From Glycomyces luteolus (lineage in GTDB: Bacteria; Actinomycetota; Actinomycetes; Mycobacteriales; Micromonosporaceae), in contig NZ_JAPZVP010000001.1 of assembly GCF_027622875.1 (NCBI RefSeq), positions 239,142 through 303,141 on the forward strand: a stretch of DNA of 64,000 nucleotides, written 5' to 3'. Of this stretch, positions 8,672 to 18,294 are shown piece after piece (position 1 is the first letter of the stretch; each line of letters opens with the position of its first letter). A model generated the notes under the pieces. It had not been told where the DNA came from. It ran no database searches and saw nothing but the letters and a program-made list of their open reading frames with translations. The position numbers and the translations under genes are program-made.

Positions 8672-9943
8672 ATGGTGGACAAGGCTCAATGGCGCAGAGG
8701 CGCCGGGCTCGCCGCGACGGTATTGCTCGGTGCGGCGGCCCTCGCCGCCTGCGGCGGAGGCGAGGCCGAGGACGACGGCACCCTCAAGATGGTGGTCTGG
8801 GGCGGCGACCTCGACAAGGAGACCTACCAGGCCCGCATCGACCTCTACGAGGCCGCGAACCCCGACACCAAGATCGAACTCCAGCTGATCCCCTCGGACC
8901 AGTACGCGCAGAAGGTCCAGACGATGATCGCGGGCGGCGACGGCCCCGACATCATGCAGGTGGCCGAGAACGTCAACTCGTACTCCTCCAAGAGCCAGCT
9001 GCTGCCGCTCGACGAGTACATCGAGTCCGCCGGCCTCGACATGGACGCGCGCTTCGGCCCCGCGGGCGAGCTCTACACCTATGAGGACCAGACCTACGCG
9101 ATCCCCGACCGCTCGGGCGCGATGATCCTCTACTACAACAAGGACCTCTTCGACGCCGCCGGCGTCGAGTACCCGACCGCCGCCTGGACCCAGGAAGACG
9201 CCCAGGCCGCCATGGAGAAGCTGACCATCCCCGGCGAGCAGTGGGGCTTCTCCGGCGCGGGCTGGTGGGCCCAGTGGTGGAGCTTCGCCTACCAGAACGG
9301 CGGCCAGATCATCGACGACAGCGGCAAGCCCGCCGTCAACTCCCCTGAGGTCGTCGACGCGCTCCAGTGGGCCAACGACCTGCAGTACAAGTACCACTAC
9401 GCGCCGACCGCGGCCGAGTACGCCGACATGGGCCCGGACATGGGCGGCGACCCCGCCTTCGCCGCGGGCACCGTCGCGATGAACGCCACCGGTTTCTGGG
9501 GCATCGGCGGACTCCTCGAGTCCGACATCAACTGGGGCATCGCGCCGCTGTGGGGCGGCAAGGAGCAGGCGGTCTCCGCCTTCGGTTCCGGCCTGTCCAT
9601 CACCCGCGACAGCGACAACCCCGAGAAGGCCTTCGAGGCGATCGACTTCCTCACCGACACCGAGGCCCAGACGGTCATCATCGACAAGGCCCAGGACGTG
9701 CCCGCCAACATCCAGGTGCAGCAGTCCGACGCGTTCCTCAAGCCCGCGTGGGCTCCCGAAGGCCTGAACATGGGCGCGTTCGGCGAGTCCTCCGAGTTCA
9801 TCTTCCGCGCTCCCTTCATCCCCGAGTGGGAGGAGATGCAGGCGACGTTCAACGACAACCTCGGCACCTTCTGGAACGAGGGCGGCGACGCCAAGACCGA
9901 ACTGGACAAGATCCAGACGCAGCTCGAGTCGGTCATCGAGTAG
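8672..9943 (+). CDS. Sugar ABC transporter binding lipoprotein
   Basis: Extracellular binding protein of a carbohydrate ABC importer (SBP family 1), 423 residues. The start is ATG 8672 with a consensus AAGGAGG (8657-8663). A lipoprotein signal ends in LAAC with Cys27. The mature region shows WGGDLDKETYQARIDLYEAANPDTKIEL at the first lobe, GPDIMQVAENVN, and YAIPDRSGAMILYYNKDLFDAAG, all typical of the family. It heads an operon with two permeases, a GH35 beta-galactosidase and a ROK regulator, so a galactoside is the likely cargo. Confidence 0.94.
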   Translation: MVDKAQWRRGAGLAATVLLGAAALAACGGGEAEDDGTLKMVVWGGDLDKETYQARIDLYEAANPDTKIELQLIPSDQYAQKVQTMIAGGDGPDIMQVAENVNSYSSKSQLLPLDEYIESAGLDMDARFGPAGELYTYEDQTYAIPDRSGAMILYYNKDLFDAAGVEYPTAAWTQEDAQAAMEKLTIPGEQWGFSGAGWWAQWWSFAYQNGGQIIDDSGKPAVNSPEVVDALQWANDLQYKYHYAPTAAEYADMGPDMGGDPAFAAGTVAMNATGFWGIGGLLESDINWGIAPLWGGKEQAVSAFGSGLSITRDSDNPEKAFEAIDFLTDTEAQTVIIDKAQDVPANIQVQQSDAFLKPAWAPEGLNMGAFGESSEFIFRAPFIPEWEEMQATFNDNLGTFWNEGGDAKTELDKIQTQLESVIE

Positions 9944-9953
9944 GAACGCTCCG

Positions 9954-10919
9954 ATGTCGAACCTCGTCGTTGCCGACGAAGCCCCCGGCGCCGCGCGCGA
10001 GTCGCGCGGCGCCGGGAGGCGTCGCCACAAGATGTCCTCGCGGCGCAAGAAGGAGGCCTTCTACTTCTGGCTCTTCATCTCGCCGTGGCTGATCGGATTC
10101 GTCGGGTTCCTGCTCGGCCCCATGATCGCCTCCGTCTACATCTCGCTGACGGAGTGGGACTCGTTCACGGCCCCCGAATGGGTCGGGCTGCAGAACTACA
10201 CCGAAGCGCTCACCGAGGACCCGGTCTTCTGGAAGGCGCTGTGGAACACCTTCTACTACGCGGCGGTCTCCGTCCCGCTCGGCCTGGTCATCGGCGTGTG
10301 GCTGGCGAACCTGCTCAACAAGCGGGTGCGCGGACGCAAGCTCTTCCGCACCTTCATCTACCTGCCCACGCTCGTCCCGCTCGTCGCGACCGCGATGGTC
10401 TTCAAGATGGTGCTCGCGCCCTCGGGGCCGCTCAACGACATGCTCGGCTGGTTCGGCATCGACGGCCCCAGCTGGCTCATCGACGAGACCTGGGTCAAGC
10501 CCGCCCTGATCGTCCTCTCCGCCTGGGGCGCGGGCGGCGCCACGGTGCTCCTGCTCTCGGCGATGAACGGCATCCCGCGCGAGCTCTACGAGGCCGCCGA
10601 GATCGACGGCGCCACTCCCTGGCGCCAGTTCTGGTCCGTCACGTTCCCGCAGATCACCCCGGTGATCTTCTTCAACCTCATCATGGGGCTGATCGGGGCG
10701 TTCCAGATCTTCTCGCAGGTCTACATCCTCACCGCCGGCGGTCCGAACAACGCCAGCAAGACGATGGTGCCGCTCCTGTTCGACGAGGCGTTCCGCTTCT
10801 ACCACTTCGGTTACGCCTCGGCGGTCGCCTGGCTGCTCTTCATCGTGATCATGGCGTTCACCCTGATCGCCTTCCGCACGTCCCGCAAATGGGTCTTCTA
10901 CGAGACGGAGGTGCGCTGA
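9954..10919 (+). CDS. Sugar ABC permease, MalF/UgpA-like
   Basis: Integral membrane subunit of the sugar importer, 321 residues with about six helices after a basic N-terminus. The ATPase-contact EAA loop is clear: EAAEIDGATPWRQFWSVTFP near residues 215-235. The segment FYFWLFISPWLIGFVGFLLGP marks the first helix of MalF-type subunits. It starts 10 nt after the binding-protein stop, and its TGA overlaps the ATG of the next permease (TGATG), indicating translational coupling. Confidence 0.94.
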   Translation: MSNLVVADEAPGAARESRGAGRRRHKMSSRRKKEAFYFWLFISPWLIGFVGFLLGPMIASVYISLTEWDSFTAPEWVGLQNYTEALTEDPVFWKALWNTFYYAAVSVPLGLVIGVWLANLLNKRVRGRKLFRTFIYLPTLVPLVATAMVFKMVLAPSGPLNDMLGWFGIDGPSWLIDETWVKPALIVLSAWGAGGATVLLLSAMNGIPRELYEAAEIDGATPWRQFWSVTFPQITPVIFFNLIMGLIGAFQIFSQVYILTAGGPNNASKTMVPLLFDEAFRFYHFGYASAVAWLLFIVIMAFTLIAFRTSRKWVFYETEVR

Positions 10920-11836
10920 TGGCCCTCGCCACCGAAACCGCGACGGGAGCCAAAGGCAAGTCCGAGAAGGACTTCGCCACACGCGGCCTCTCGGTCTTCA
11001 AAGCCTCGCCCGCCACGTACGCGGTGCTCCTGGTCGTCTCGGCGATCTTCTTCGTGCCGTTCATCCTCATGATCTCGATCGCGCTCTCGAGCGACCTGAC
11101 GAGCTCGCAGAACGCGTTCACCGTGATCCCGACCGAGTTCGAATGGCGCAACTTCACCGAGGTCTTCACCGCCACGGGCCTGCCGGTCGGGCGGTTCGTC
11201 GGCAACTCGGTCATCATCGCGACCCTCTCGGCCGTCGGCCAGGTGATCTCGTCCTCGCTCGTCGGGTACGCGTTCGCGCGGCTGCGGGCGCCGGGCAAGG
11301 GCGTCATGTTCATGATCGTGCTCGCCACGATGATGATCCCCGCGCAGATCACCATGATCCCGCAGTTCCTGCTGTTCAAGGAGCTCGGCTGGGTCAACAC
11401 CTACCTGCCGCTCATCATCCCGAACTTCTTCACCAACGCGTTCAACGTGTTCCTGGTGCGGCAGTTCGTCTCCCGCATCTCCGGGGAGCTCGACGAGGCG
11501 GCGCAGATGGACGGGCTCGGCTACTTCGGCGTCTACCGCAGGATCATCCTGCCGATGATGTGGCCGATCCTCACCGCGATCGCGATCTTCACGCTCACGC
11601 ACGCGTGGGGCGACTTCATGGGCCCGCTCATCTACCTCAACGCCGAGAACCAGATGCCGCTCGCGCTCGGCCTGCAGTACATGACGAGCACGAGCAACGA
11701 GATGCAGCTGCCGCCGTGGAACCTCGTCATGGTCGGGTCGATCATGCTGACCCTGCCGATGATCGTCATCTACTACCTCGGCCAGAAGTACCTGTACGAA
11801 ATGAACCTCCAAGGTGGAAGTGCTGGTGTGAAGTGA
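10919..11836 (+). CDS. Sugar ABC permease, MalG/UgpE-like
   Basis: Second membrane subunit, 305 residues. Six helices can be traced, starting with YAVLLVVSAIFFVPFILMIS. The EAA loop is EAAQMDGLGYFGVYRRIILP. The ATG overlaps the previous stop by one base, and its own TGA lies within the GTGA that starts the GH35 gene, so all three are coupled. No ATP-binding subunit gene is present in the window. A shared MsiK-like ATPase is inferred from what is known of actinobacterial sugar importers. Confidence 0.94.
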   Translation: MALATETATGAKGKSEKDFATRGLSVFKASPATYAVLLVVSAIFFVPFILMISIALSSDLTSSQNAFTVIPTEFEWRNFTEVFTATGLPVGRFVGNSVIIATLSAVGQVISSSLVGYAFARLRAPGKGVMFMIVLATMMIPAQITMIPQFLLFKELGWVNTYLPLIIPNFFTNAFNVFLVRQFVSRISGELDEAAQMDGLGYFGVYRRIILPMMWPILTAIAIFTLTHAWGDFMGPLIYLNAENQMPLALGLQYMTSTSNEMQLPPWNLVMVGSIMLTLPMIVIYYLGQKYLYEMNLQGGSAGVK

Positions 11837-14421
11837 CTGATCCGTCCACCGCGACCGTCCGGCTCGGACGCTCTGGGCTCGTCCTCGACGACCGCGAGGA
11901 AGCGCTGCTGTGCGCGTCGCTGTTCTACTTCCGGCTTCCCCGCGAGGTCTGGGAGGCGCGGCTCGCGCAGGTGCGCGCCACCGGCTACCGCGCGATCGAC
12001 GTCTACCTGCCGTGGAACTTCCACGAGACCGCCCCGGGCGTGTGGGACTTCGAGGGCCGCCGCGACGTCGGCGCGTTCCTCGACCTCGCGCACGAGGCCG
12101 GCCTCGCGGTCATCGCGCGGCCCGGCCCGTACATCTGCTCCGAATGGGACGGCGGCGCGCTGCCCTCGTGGCTCGCGCTCGAAGACGGACTGCAACTGCG
12201 CCAGGCGGAACCGAAGTTCCTCGCCCAAGTGGAGCGCTGGTTCGCGCAAGCGATGCCGATCCTCGCCGCGCGCCAGTGGGGCCGCGGCGGCAGCGTCGCG
12301 GCCGTGCAGCTGGAGAACGAGCTCGACTTCTTCGACACGCACGACCGCCACGCCTACATCAGCGCGCTGCGGGACATGGCGATCGGCCACGGCATCGACG
12401 TGCCGCTCGTCGCCTGCGCGGGCCAGGGCGACCTGAACGGCGCGACGGGCGGCGTCGACGGCGTCGCCCCGGCGTTCAACTTCTACCCCGACGACCGCTC
12501 GCCGTTCATCGAGGCCGAAGTGCGCCGCTACGCCGACCTGGTGGGCGCCGAGGGGCTCCCGCTGCTCGTCACCGAGACCAACCGGGCGCACACCACCCTG
12601 CGGCGGCTCATGGCGAGCGGCGCGACCCTGCTCGCGCCCTACCTCCAGGCCTCCGGCTACGACTTCGGGTACACGCCCTCGGTCGGCAACTGGGGCGACC
12701 CCGGCGGGTTCATGACCCACGACTACGACTTCGGCGGGTATCTGTCCCCTGTGGGCGAATCCCGCGCGGAGACGGCCGAGGCCCGCGTGCTCGCGGCCCT
12801 CAGCCGCACCCTCGGCCCGGCGCTCGCGAACGCGCGGACCACCGAAGCCGAAGGCGTGCTCAGCGTCGACGTCCCCACCAGCGCCTCCGGATCGGCGCTG
12901 GTCCTCGACGGCGGAGGCACGCTCACCGGCGTCCCGAACCTCGGCGAGGAGCCGGGCACGGCGGTCTTCGCGGCCGAGGGCGGCCTGCCCGAGCTCGCGA
13001 TCGCCTTGGCGCCCTTCTCGTGCGCGCTGGTCGTCCGGGGCCTGCCGCTCGGAGGCTTCGACCTGCCCGGCACGCTGAAGTTCGCTTCGGCGGACCTCGT
13101 GCGAGCGGACGGCGAGGGCCTGGAATTCGCCTCCCGCGTGCCGAGCGTGATCGCGCTCGAAGGCGCGGGCGGCGTCCAGACCGTGGAGATCGAGGCGCCC
13201 GCACGCGGCGGCTCGGTGCTCACCGAGGTCGTCTCCGGCGGGGACCGGTGGACCGTCGTGGTCCACCACCCCGAGGACGTGCCGACCCCGGACGGCACCG
13301 AGGGCGTCATCTCCCCGGCGCTGCCCGAACCCGAGAGCCTCACCGGCGCAACGCGTCTCGAACTCGAGACCCGTACCGGCGAGACCTCGGCGCACGACCT
13401 GCCCCCGGCTTCGGAGGAGGTCGGCGTCTACCGCGGCCGCACCCACTACGCCGCTTCGGTGGCGGGTGCGGGCGAGCTCCTGATCGAGGGCGCCGGCGAC
13501 ATCGTTGACCTCGCGCTCGACGGCACCGCGCTGCCGAGCTTCGCGACGTTCGGGGCGACGGTTCGCCTCCCGGTCGAAGGCGCTTCGCGGCTCGAGGCGA
13601 CGGTGGAGACCTGGGGCCACGCGAACTTCGACGACTCGCGCCTGCCCGGCCTCGCGATCGGGTCGCTGCGCGGCCTCGGCCGCGTGTGGGCGATCGCATC
13701 GAGCGAGGACGTCGCCTCACTGTGGACCGTGGACGGCGGTGAGCAGTGGGCCGGGGAACCGGCTCCGGTGCGCACCCTAGCGGGCTGGAGCAGCACCCGG
13801 ATCGGACGCCCGGTCACGTACCGGCGCGGCCTGCCCGTGGACGGCACCAGCCACTACGCGCTGCACCTCGACGGACTCCAGACCCCGTGCGAGATCACCG
13901 TCGACGGCGAGTCGGCCGTAGTGAGCCCGAACGACCCGTGGGTCCACTTCGCGCCCGGTCAGGGCCGCGAGATCGCGATCACCATGCCGCACTGGCCGGT
14001 CGACGGCGGCGGTGCAACCCTGCTGCGGCTGGAGGCTGTGCGAGACTGGCAGGTCGAGGCGCAGGCCGACCACGACCTGCTCGCGCTGTCCCAGAAGGAC
14101 GGCACCGGGACCGAGATCGCGCTGCCGCTCGAACTCGCTCCGGGAGAGGAAGTCTGGCTCGACGTGCCCGTCCCGTCCGGCGGCCGCTCCCTGCGGTTCG
14201 AGGGCGAGCAGGTGCGCGTCAGCGCGTTCGCGGGCGGTGAACTGCTGGGGCGCGTGTGGCTCGACGACGCGGCCCGGCCGAACTTCACCGGCGGTGACCC
14301 CGGTCGACTGTGGATTCCGGGATCATGGAACACCGGCGCGGTGCGCCTGCTGGTCCACGGCACCGCGGGCGGCGACCGGCCGCGCCTCGCGCGCGTCACC
14401 GCCGCCGCGTCGCCGGAATGA
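11833..14421 (+). CDS. GH35 family beta-galactosidase
   Basis: Glycoside hydrolase family 35 enzyme removing terminal beta-galactose, 862 residues and without a signal peptide, hence cytoplasmic. The (beta/alpha)8 barrel lies at about residues 10-310. FYFRLPREVWEARL and RPGPYICSEWDGGALPSWL are GH35 hallmarks. ENE at 161-163 carries the acid/base Glu, and VTETN (Glu248) fits the nucleophile. Beta-sandwich domains follow. The start is GTG 11833, overlapping the permease stop as GTGA, with AAGGTGGAAG upstream. The barrel is close to the usual size, and the long C-terminal part makes the whole protein larger than many bacterial GH35s. It acts on sugar brought in by the upstream importer. Confidence 0.92.
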   Translation: MTDPSTATVRLGRSGLVLDDREEALLCASLFYFRLPREVWEARLAQVRATGYRAIDVYLPWNFHETAPGVWDFEGRRDVGAFLDLAHEAGLAVIARPGPYICSEWDGGALPSWLALEDGLQLRQAEPKFLAQVERWFAQAMPILAARQWGRGGSVAAVQLENELDFFDTHDRHAYISALRDMAIGHGIDVPLVACAGQGDLNGATGGVDGVAPAFNFYPDDRSPFIEAEVRRYADLVGAEGLPLLVTETNRAHTTLRRLMASGATLLAPYLQASGYDFGYTPSVGNWGDPGGFMTHDYDFGGYLSPVGESRAETAEARVLAALSRTLGPALANARTTEAEGVLSVDVPTSASGSALVLDGGGTLTGVPNLGEEPGTAVFAAEGGLPELAIALAPFSCALVVRGLPLGGFDLPGTLKFASADLVRADGEGLEFASRVPSVIALEGAGGVQTVEIEAPARGGSVLTEVVSGGDRWTVVVHHPEDVPTPDGTEGVISPALPEPESLTGATRLELETRTGETSAHDLPPASEEVGVYRGRTHYAASVAGAGELLIEGAGDIVDLALDGTALPSFATFGATVRLPVEGASRLEATVETWGHANFDDSRLPGLAIGSLRGLGRVWAIASSEDVASLWTVDGGEQWAGEPAPVRTLAGWSSTRIGRPVTYRRGLPVDGTSHYALHLDGLQTPCEITVDGESAVVSPNDPWVHFAPGQGREIAITMPHWPVDGGGATLLRLEAVRDWQVEAQADHDLLALSQKDGTGTEIALPLELAPGEEVWLDVPVPSGGRSLRFEGEQVRVSAFAGGELLGRVWLDDAARPNFTGGDPGRLWIPGSWNTGAVRLLVHGTAGGDRPRLARVTAAASPE

Positions 14422-14446
14422 TCCAGTAGCTGCACAGGAGATCCAC

Positions 14447-15685
14447 ATGGCCGTCACCAGGCGCACCTCGCGCGACATCCGCAGCGAGTCGCGGCTCGAC
14501 GTGCTGCACGCGCTGCTGGCCGCGGGCGAGGCGAGCCGGGGCGACCTGGCCGCCGTGACGGGCCTGAGCAACGCGACCGTGGCCACGGTGGTGAGCGACC
14601 TGCTCGAAGGCGGCATCGTCACCGAGGCCCGCCGCACCGGCGGGCGCATCGGACGGCCGACGACCACGTTGCGGCTCAACGGGAACCGCGGCCGCATCGT
14701 GGGCGTCGACGTCGCGGAGACGTACGTGCGGGCGACCGTGTTCGACTCCGCGCTCGACGAGCTGGCCTCCGCCGAGATCGCCACCGACGAGCACCACGAC
14801 GAGCACGACTACGTGGCCGACGCGATCGCGCGCGCCCTCGACGACGCTCTCGAGCAGAGCGCCGTCGAGGGCGCGCCCGCCACCCGCGACGACGTGCTCG
14901 GCGTGGGCATCTCGCTCCCCGGCGGGATGCAGCGGCGCTCGGAGGTCGCCGTGGTGGTGCCGAACGCGCCGTGGCTCCACGTGGACCTGCTGCGCGAGCG
15001 CATCGGCCTGCCGATGGTCGTCGACAACCCGCTCAAGGCGATCGCCACCGCCGAGCTCTGGTTCGGCGCGGGGAGGCGCCACAAGAGCATGATCACCGTC
15101 AACCTCGGCACCGGCGTCGGCGCCGGGATCGTCCTCGAGGGCACGATCCTGCGCGGCGCCCAGAACGGGGCGGGGGAGTGGGGCCACAGCCTCCTCGCCC
15201 TCGACGGCCGCAAGTGCCGCTGCGGCCGCCTGGGATGCGTCGAGGCGTATGTGGGCGCGGCGGGCATCCAGCAGACCCTCGCCGCGATCGCCCCCGAGCA
15301 CCCGCTCGCGGCCGTGCCGATGCAGCGCGAGTTCATCGGGGCCCTCGCCGCCGCTCTCGAACCCCCCGCGCACCCCGCGCTCACCGAGACCCTCGAACTC
15401 ACCGCCCGGTACCTCGGGTCCGCGATCGCCGACCTGTGCGCGATCGTCAACCCCGAGATGATCACCCTGACCGGCTGGACCGCTTGGGCTTTGGGCGACC
15501 ACCTCGTCCCGGCCGTGCGCCGCCGGGTGCTCGAGGAGGCGCCCGGCCACTCCGCCTCGGACCTCGCGATCGAGGTCTCCACGGTGCGCGGCAACTCCGT
15601 CGCGACCGGGATAGCGACCATCGCGCTCGAGCGCTTCCTCGGCGACGTGGGCCTCGTGACCACCCGGGTGCCGACCGCCATCTGA
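14447..15685 (+). CDS. ROK family transcriptional regulator
   Basis: 412-residue ROK-family repressor (NagC/XylR type). Residues 10-70 form a winged helix-turn-helix (LDVLHALLAAGEASRGDLAAVTGLSNATVATVV). The rest is a sugar-kinase fold with MITVNLGTGVGAGIVLEG and the zinc motif CRCGRLGCVE. Such proteins sense a sugar or sugar phosphate and release DNA. It is the last gene of the galactoside operon, 25 nt after GH35, with AGGAG before ATG 14447. It is probably an autoregulator of this operon. A hexokinase activity cannot be excluded, but the DNA-binding domain argues for regulation. Confidence 0.92.
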   Translation: MAVTRRTSRDIRSESRLDVLHALLAAGEASRGDLAAVTGLSNATVATVVSDLLEGGIVTEARRTGGRIGRPTTTLRLNGNRGRIVGVDVAETYVRATVFDSALDELASAEIATDEHHDEHDYVADAIARALDDALEQSAVEGAPATRDDVLGVGISLPGGMQRRSEVAVVVPNAPWLHVDLLRERIGLPMVVDNPLKAIATAELWFGAGRRHKSMITVNLGTGVGAGIVLEGTILRGAQNGAGEWGHSLLALDGRKCRCGRLGCVEAYVGAAGIQQTLAAIAPEHPLAAVPMQREFIGALAAALEPPAHPALTETLELTARYLGSAIADLCAIVNPEMITLTGWTAWALGDHLVPAVRRRVLEEAPGHSASDLAIEVSTVRGNSVATGIATIALERFLGDVGLVTTRVPTAI

Positions 15686-15741
15686 GGCCGCCCCTCTGTT
15701 GTAGAGGCGCCGTTGTCACAGCGGGATGCGACACTGCGGGC

Positions 15742-16362
15742 ATGGAGAAGTACGACGTCAAAAAGGCCCACAAGCAGCTGTACTCGCCGCCGCGCGACGC
15801 GTTCGCCCTCGTGGAGGTGCCCGAGTTCCGGTACCTGGCCGTCGACGGCAAGGGCGACCCGAACACCGCCGACGCGTACGCCGAGGCCGTCGCGGCCCTC
15901 TACGGCACCGCGTACACGCTGAAGTTCGCCAGCAAGCGGACCCTCGGCCGGGACTTCGTGGTCGCCCCGATGGAAGGCCTGTGGCGGGCCGACGACCCCG
16001 CCGTGTTCCTCACCCGCGAAAAGGGCGCGTGGGAGTGGACCATGATGATCGGCCAGCCCGAGTGGATCACCGAGGAGATGGTCACGGTCGCCGCCGGGGA
16101 GGCCGCCGCGAAGCACCCGAACCCGGCGTTCGAGCAGCTCCGGTTCGTCAGGTTCACGGAGGGACTCTGCGTCCAGACCCTGCACATCGGCTCATACGAC
16201 GACGAGACGCCCGTCCTGCAGCGCCTGCACGAGCACTACCTGCCGTACAACAAGCTCACCTTCAACGGCGACCACCACGAGATCTACCTCAGCGACGCCA
16301 GACGCACCGCCCCCGCCAAGCTCAGGACGATCCTGCGCCAGCCCGTCAAGCCCGTGGAGTGA
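15742..16362 (+). CDS. GyrI-like small-molecule-binding protein
   Basis: 206-residue cytoplasmic protein resembling the GyrI-like effector-binding domain without a DNA-binding part. The N-terminal YSPPRDAFALVEVPEFRYLAVDGKGDP and the C-terminal DHHEIYLSDARRTAPAKLRTILRQP are typical. Members of this fold bind small amphipathic or drug-like molecules; the ligand here is unknown. There is no recognisable ribosome site, and the ATG lies 6 nt after GACACT, so transcription may start at or near the first codon. It is 28 nt upstream of the FAD/Rieske gene, perhaps in one unit with it. Confidence 0.8.
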   Translation: MEKYDVKKAHKQLYSPPRDAFALVEVPEFRYLAVDGKGDPNTADAYAEAVAALYGTAYTLKFASKRTLGRDFVVAPMEGLWRADDPAVFLTREKGAWEWTMMIGQPEWITEEMVTVAAGEAAAKHPNPAFEQLRFVRFTEGLCVQTLHIGSYDDETPVLQRLHEHYLPYNKLTFNGDHHEIYLSDARRTAPAKLRTILRQPVKPVE

Positions 16363-16390
16363 CACGCGGCTCCATGGGTACCCGGGCGGT

Positions 16391-17911
16391 ATGAAACCGC
16401 TGTTCCAGCCGGAGTCCTACTGGATCGCCTCGACCGAGGCAACCGCGTATCCGCCCGTCGAAGGCGAGGTCGCCGCCGAAGTCGCCGTCGTCGGCGGCGG
16501 CATCGCCGGGCTCTGCACGGCCTGGGAGCTGGCCCGCGCGGGCCGGTCGGTGGCCGTGGTCGAGGCCGAGCGGATCGTCACGGGCACCACCGGCAACACC
16601 ACCGCGAAGCTCAGCGCGCAGCACGGCGCGATCTACGCGCACCTGCGCCACGCCTTCGGCGACGACTCGGCCCGCGGCTACGCGGACGCGCAGACCGACG
16701 CGATCGAGCACGTGGCCGCCCTCGCCGACGAGCTCGGGATCGACTGCGACTTCGAGCGGTCCCCGTCGTTCGTCTACGCCGAATCCGAGGACGGCGTCGA
16801 AGCGCTGCGCGAGGAGGCCGAGGCCGCGCGCGAGGCCGGCCTGGATGCCGCGTTCACCACCGACACCGGGCTGCCGTTCCCGGTGGCGGGCGCCGTGCGG
16901 GTCGAGGGCCAGGCGCAGTTCCATCCGCGCCGGTTCCTGCTCGCGCTCGCCGCCGACTTCATCGCCCACGGCGGCAAGATCTTCGAGCGCTCGCGCGTGA
17001 CCGGCCTCGAATCCGTCGACGGCGGGCACGTCCTCGCCGTCGACGGCGGCGGCAGCGTCCGCTGCGACGAGGTCGTGATGGCGACCCAGTTCCCGGTCAT
17101 TGTCGACACGATCAAGCTGTACGCGCGCCTCATGCCCCGCCGCGAAATGGTGGTCGCCGCGCCGATCCCGGTCTCGGCCGACCCCGGCGGCATGTACCTC
17201 ACCCGCGAGGATCACCTGCGCTCGGTGCGCACCGCTCCGTACGGCGAGGGGCGGCGGCTCCTCATCGTCACCGGGGAGGCGGCCACGCCCGGCGAACTCG
17301 ACGCGAGCCTCCGGCTGGAGCGCCTGACCGCCTGGGCGAGCGGCCGGTTCGACACGGGGCCGATCGCCTACCGCTGGGCCGCCCAGGACTACACGACCAC
17401 CGACCGCGTCCCGTTCGTCGGCGAACTGTCCGGAAAGGACGGCGTGTACGTCGCGTGCGGCTTCGGCGGGTGGGGGATGAGCAACGGCGTCGCGGCCGCG
17501 CGCATCATCGCGGGCGCCATGGGCGGGGAGCCCCGGCCGTGGGCCGAGCTGTTCGGCCCCGGCCGGTTCCACCTGCTCAAGGAGGCGGGCCGCCTCGCCG
17601 CCAACCAGGCCAACGTGGTGCGCCACTACATCGGGGACCGCATGCGCACGGTCCCCGTCGAACCGGACGAGCTCGCGCCCGGCGAGGGCGCGGTGATGCG
17701 CCTCGACGGCGCGCTCCGGGCCGTCTACCGCGACGAGGACGGCGGCCTGCGCGTCCTCTCGTCCACGTGCACCCACCTCGGCTGCGTGGTCGGCTTCAAC
17801 GACGCCGAGCACACCTGGGAGTGCCCGTGCCACGGCTCGCGGTTCTCCACCGGCGGCGCCGTCCTCCAAGGCCCCGCGGCGGCCCCGCTCGAACGGCACC
17901 CGCACCACTAG
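16391..17911 (+). CDS. FAD-dependent oxidoreductase with Rieske domain
   Basis: 506-residue fusion of a DAO-type FAD oxidoreductase and a Rieske [2Fe-2S] domain. The FAD-binding Rossmann motif is VAVVGGGIAGLCTAWELARAG near residue 31. Catalytic-domain features such as YRWAAQDYTTTDRVPFVGE follow near 320. The C-terminal Rieske box is CTHLGC then CPCHGSRF (about residues 460-485), giving the required two Cys and two His. This architecture is widespread in Actinobacteria and Proteobacteria, but its substrate is not established. Electron transfer between flavin and cluster is inferred. Confidence 0.9.
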   Translation: MKPLFQPESYWIASTEATAYPPVEGEVAAEVAVVGGGIAGLCTAWELARAGRSVAVVEAERIVTGTTGNTTAKLSAQHGAIYAHLRHAFGDDSARGYADAQTDAIEHVAALADELGIDCDFERSPSFVYAESEDGVEALREEAEAAREAGLDAAFTTDTGLPFPVAGAVRVEGQAQFHPRRFLLALAADFIAHGGKIFERSRVTGLESVDGGHVLAVDGGGSVRCDEVVMATQFPVIVDTIKLYARLMPRREMVVAAPIPVSADPGGMYLTREDHLRSVRTAPYGEGRRLLIVTGEAATPGELDASLRLERLTAWASGRFDTGPIAYRWAAQDYTTTDRVPFVGELSGKDGVYVACGFGGWGMSNGVAAARIIAGAMGGEPRPWAELFGPGRFHLLKEAGRLAANQANVVRHYIGDRMRTVPVEPDELAPGEGAVMRLDGALRAVYRDEDGGLRVLSSTCTHLGCVVGFNDAEHTWECPCHGSRFSTGGAVLQGPAAAPLERHPHH

Positions 17912-17933
17912 CGGCCGGGTGACGAGCCTCATT

Positions 17934-17977
17934 TTGCGGTCCGCCCGCCTTCGGGATAGTTTCGGAAATTAGCGAAA
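17934..17977 (+). promoter_or_regulatory. ArsR-luciferase-like operon promoter and operator
   Basis: TTGCGG (17934-17939), a 17-nt spacer and TAGTTT (17957-17962) form a good promoter. An inverted repeat, TTTCG (17960-17964) and CGAAA (17973-17977), overlaps the -10 and expected start point. It lies 13 nt before the ArsR start codon and is the likely autoregulatory site of that repressor. Confidence 0.6.
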
Positions 17978-17989
17978 TGCCGAAGGGCG

Positions 17990-18283
17990 GTGGACGTGCT
18001 CGACCAGTGCAAGGCCCTCTCCAATGAGACGCGCCTGCGAATCCTCCACTGGCTCAAGGAACCCGAAGCGAACTTCCCGTGCGGGGACACGGCGGAGCTG
18101 GGCGTGTGCGCCGGGCTCATCCAGCAGAAGTCGGGCGCCTCCGCCTCCACGGTCTCCGCGCACCTCGCGATCCTCCAGCGCGCCGGGTTCCTGCAGGCCA
18201 CCAGGCGCGGCCAGTGGATCTACTACCGCCGCGACGAGGAGCGCATCCGCGCGTTCACCGACGACCTCCACCGCAACCTATAA
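17990..18283 (+). CDS. ArsR family regulator
   Basis: 97-residue winged-helix repressor. The HTH spans about residues 35-70 ([24 protein letters not shown]), with the wing at [12 protein letters not shown]. The N-terminal [18 protein letters not shown] is the ArsR family start. Two cysteines ([10 protein letters not shown]) sit just before the recognition helix and could bind metal or sense thiol state, but the classical ELCVCDL metal box is absent. The start is GTG 17990. The next gene follows after 11 nt, its ribosome site overlapping this stop (TAAGGAG). It is likely the local repressor of the monooxygenase-like gene. Confidence 0.88.
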   Translation: MDVLDQCKALSNETRLRILHWLKEPEANFPCGDTAELGVCAGLIQQKSGASASTVSAHLAILQRAGFLQATRRGQWIYYRRDEERIRAFTDDLHRNL

Positions 18284-18294
18284 GGAGCGCACCC

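Noticed and set aside
15686-15711. Small hairpin CCTCT-GTTGT-AGAGG after the ROK gene
   Set aside because: A 5-bp stem without a T-run is too weak to call as a terminator.
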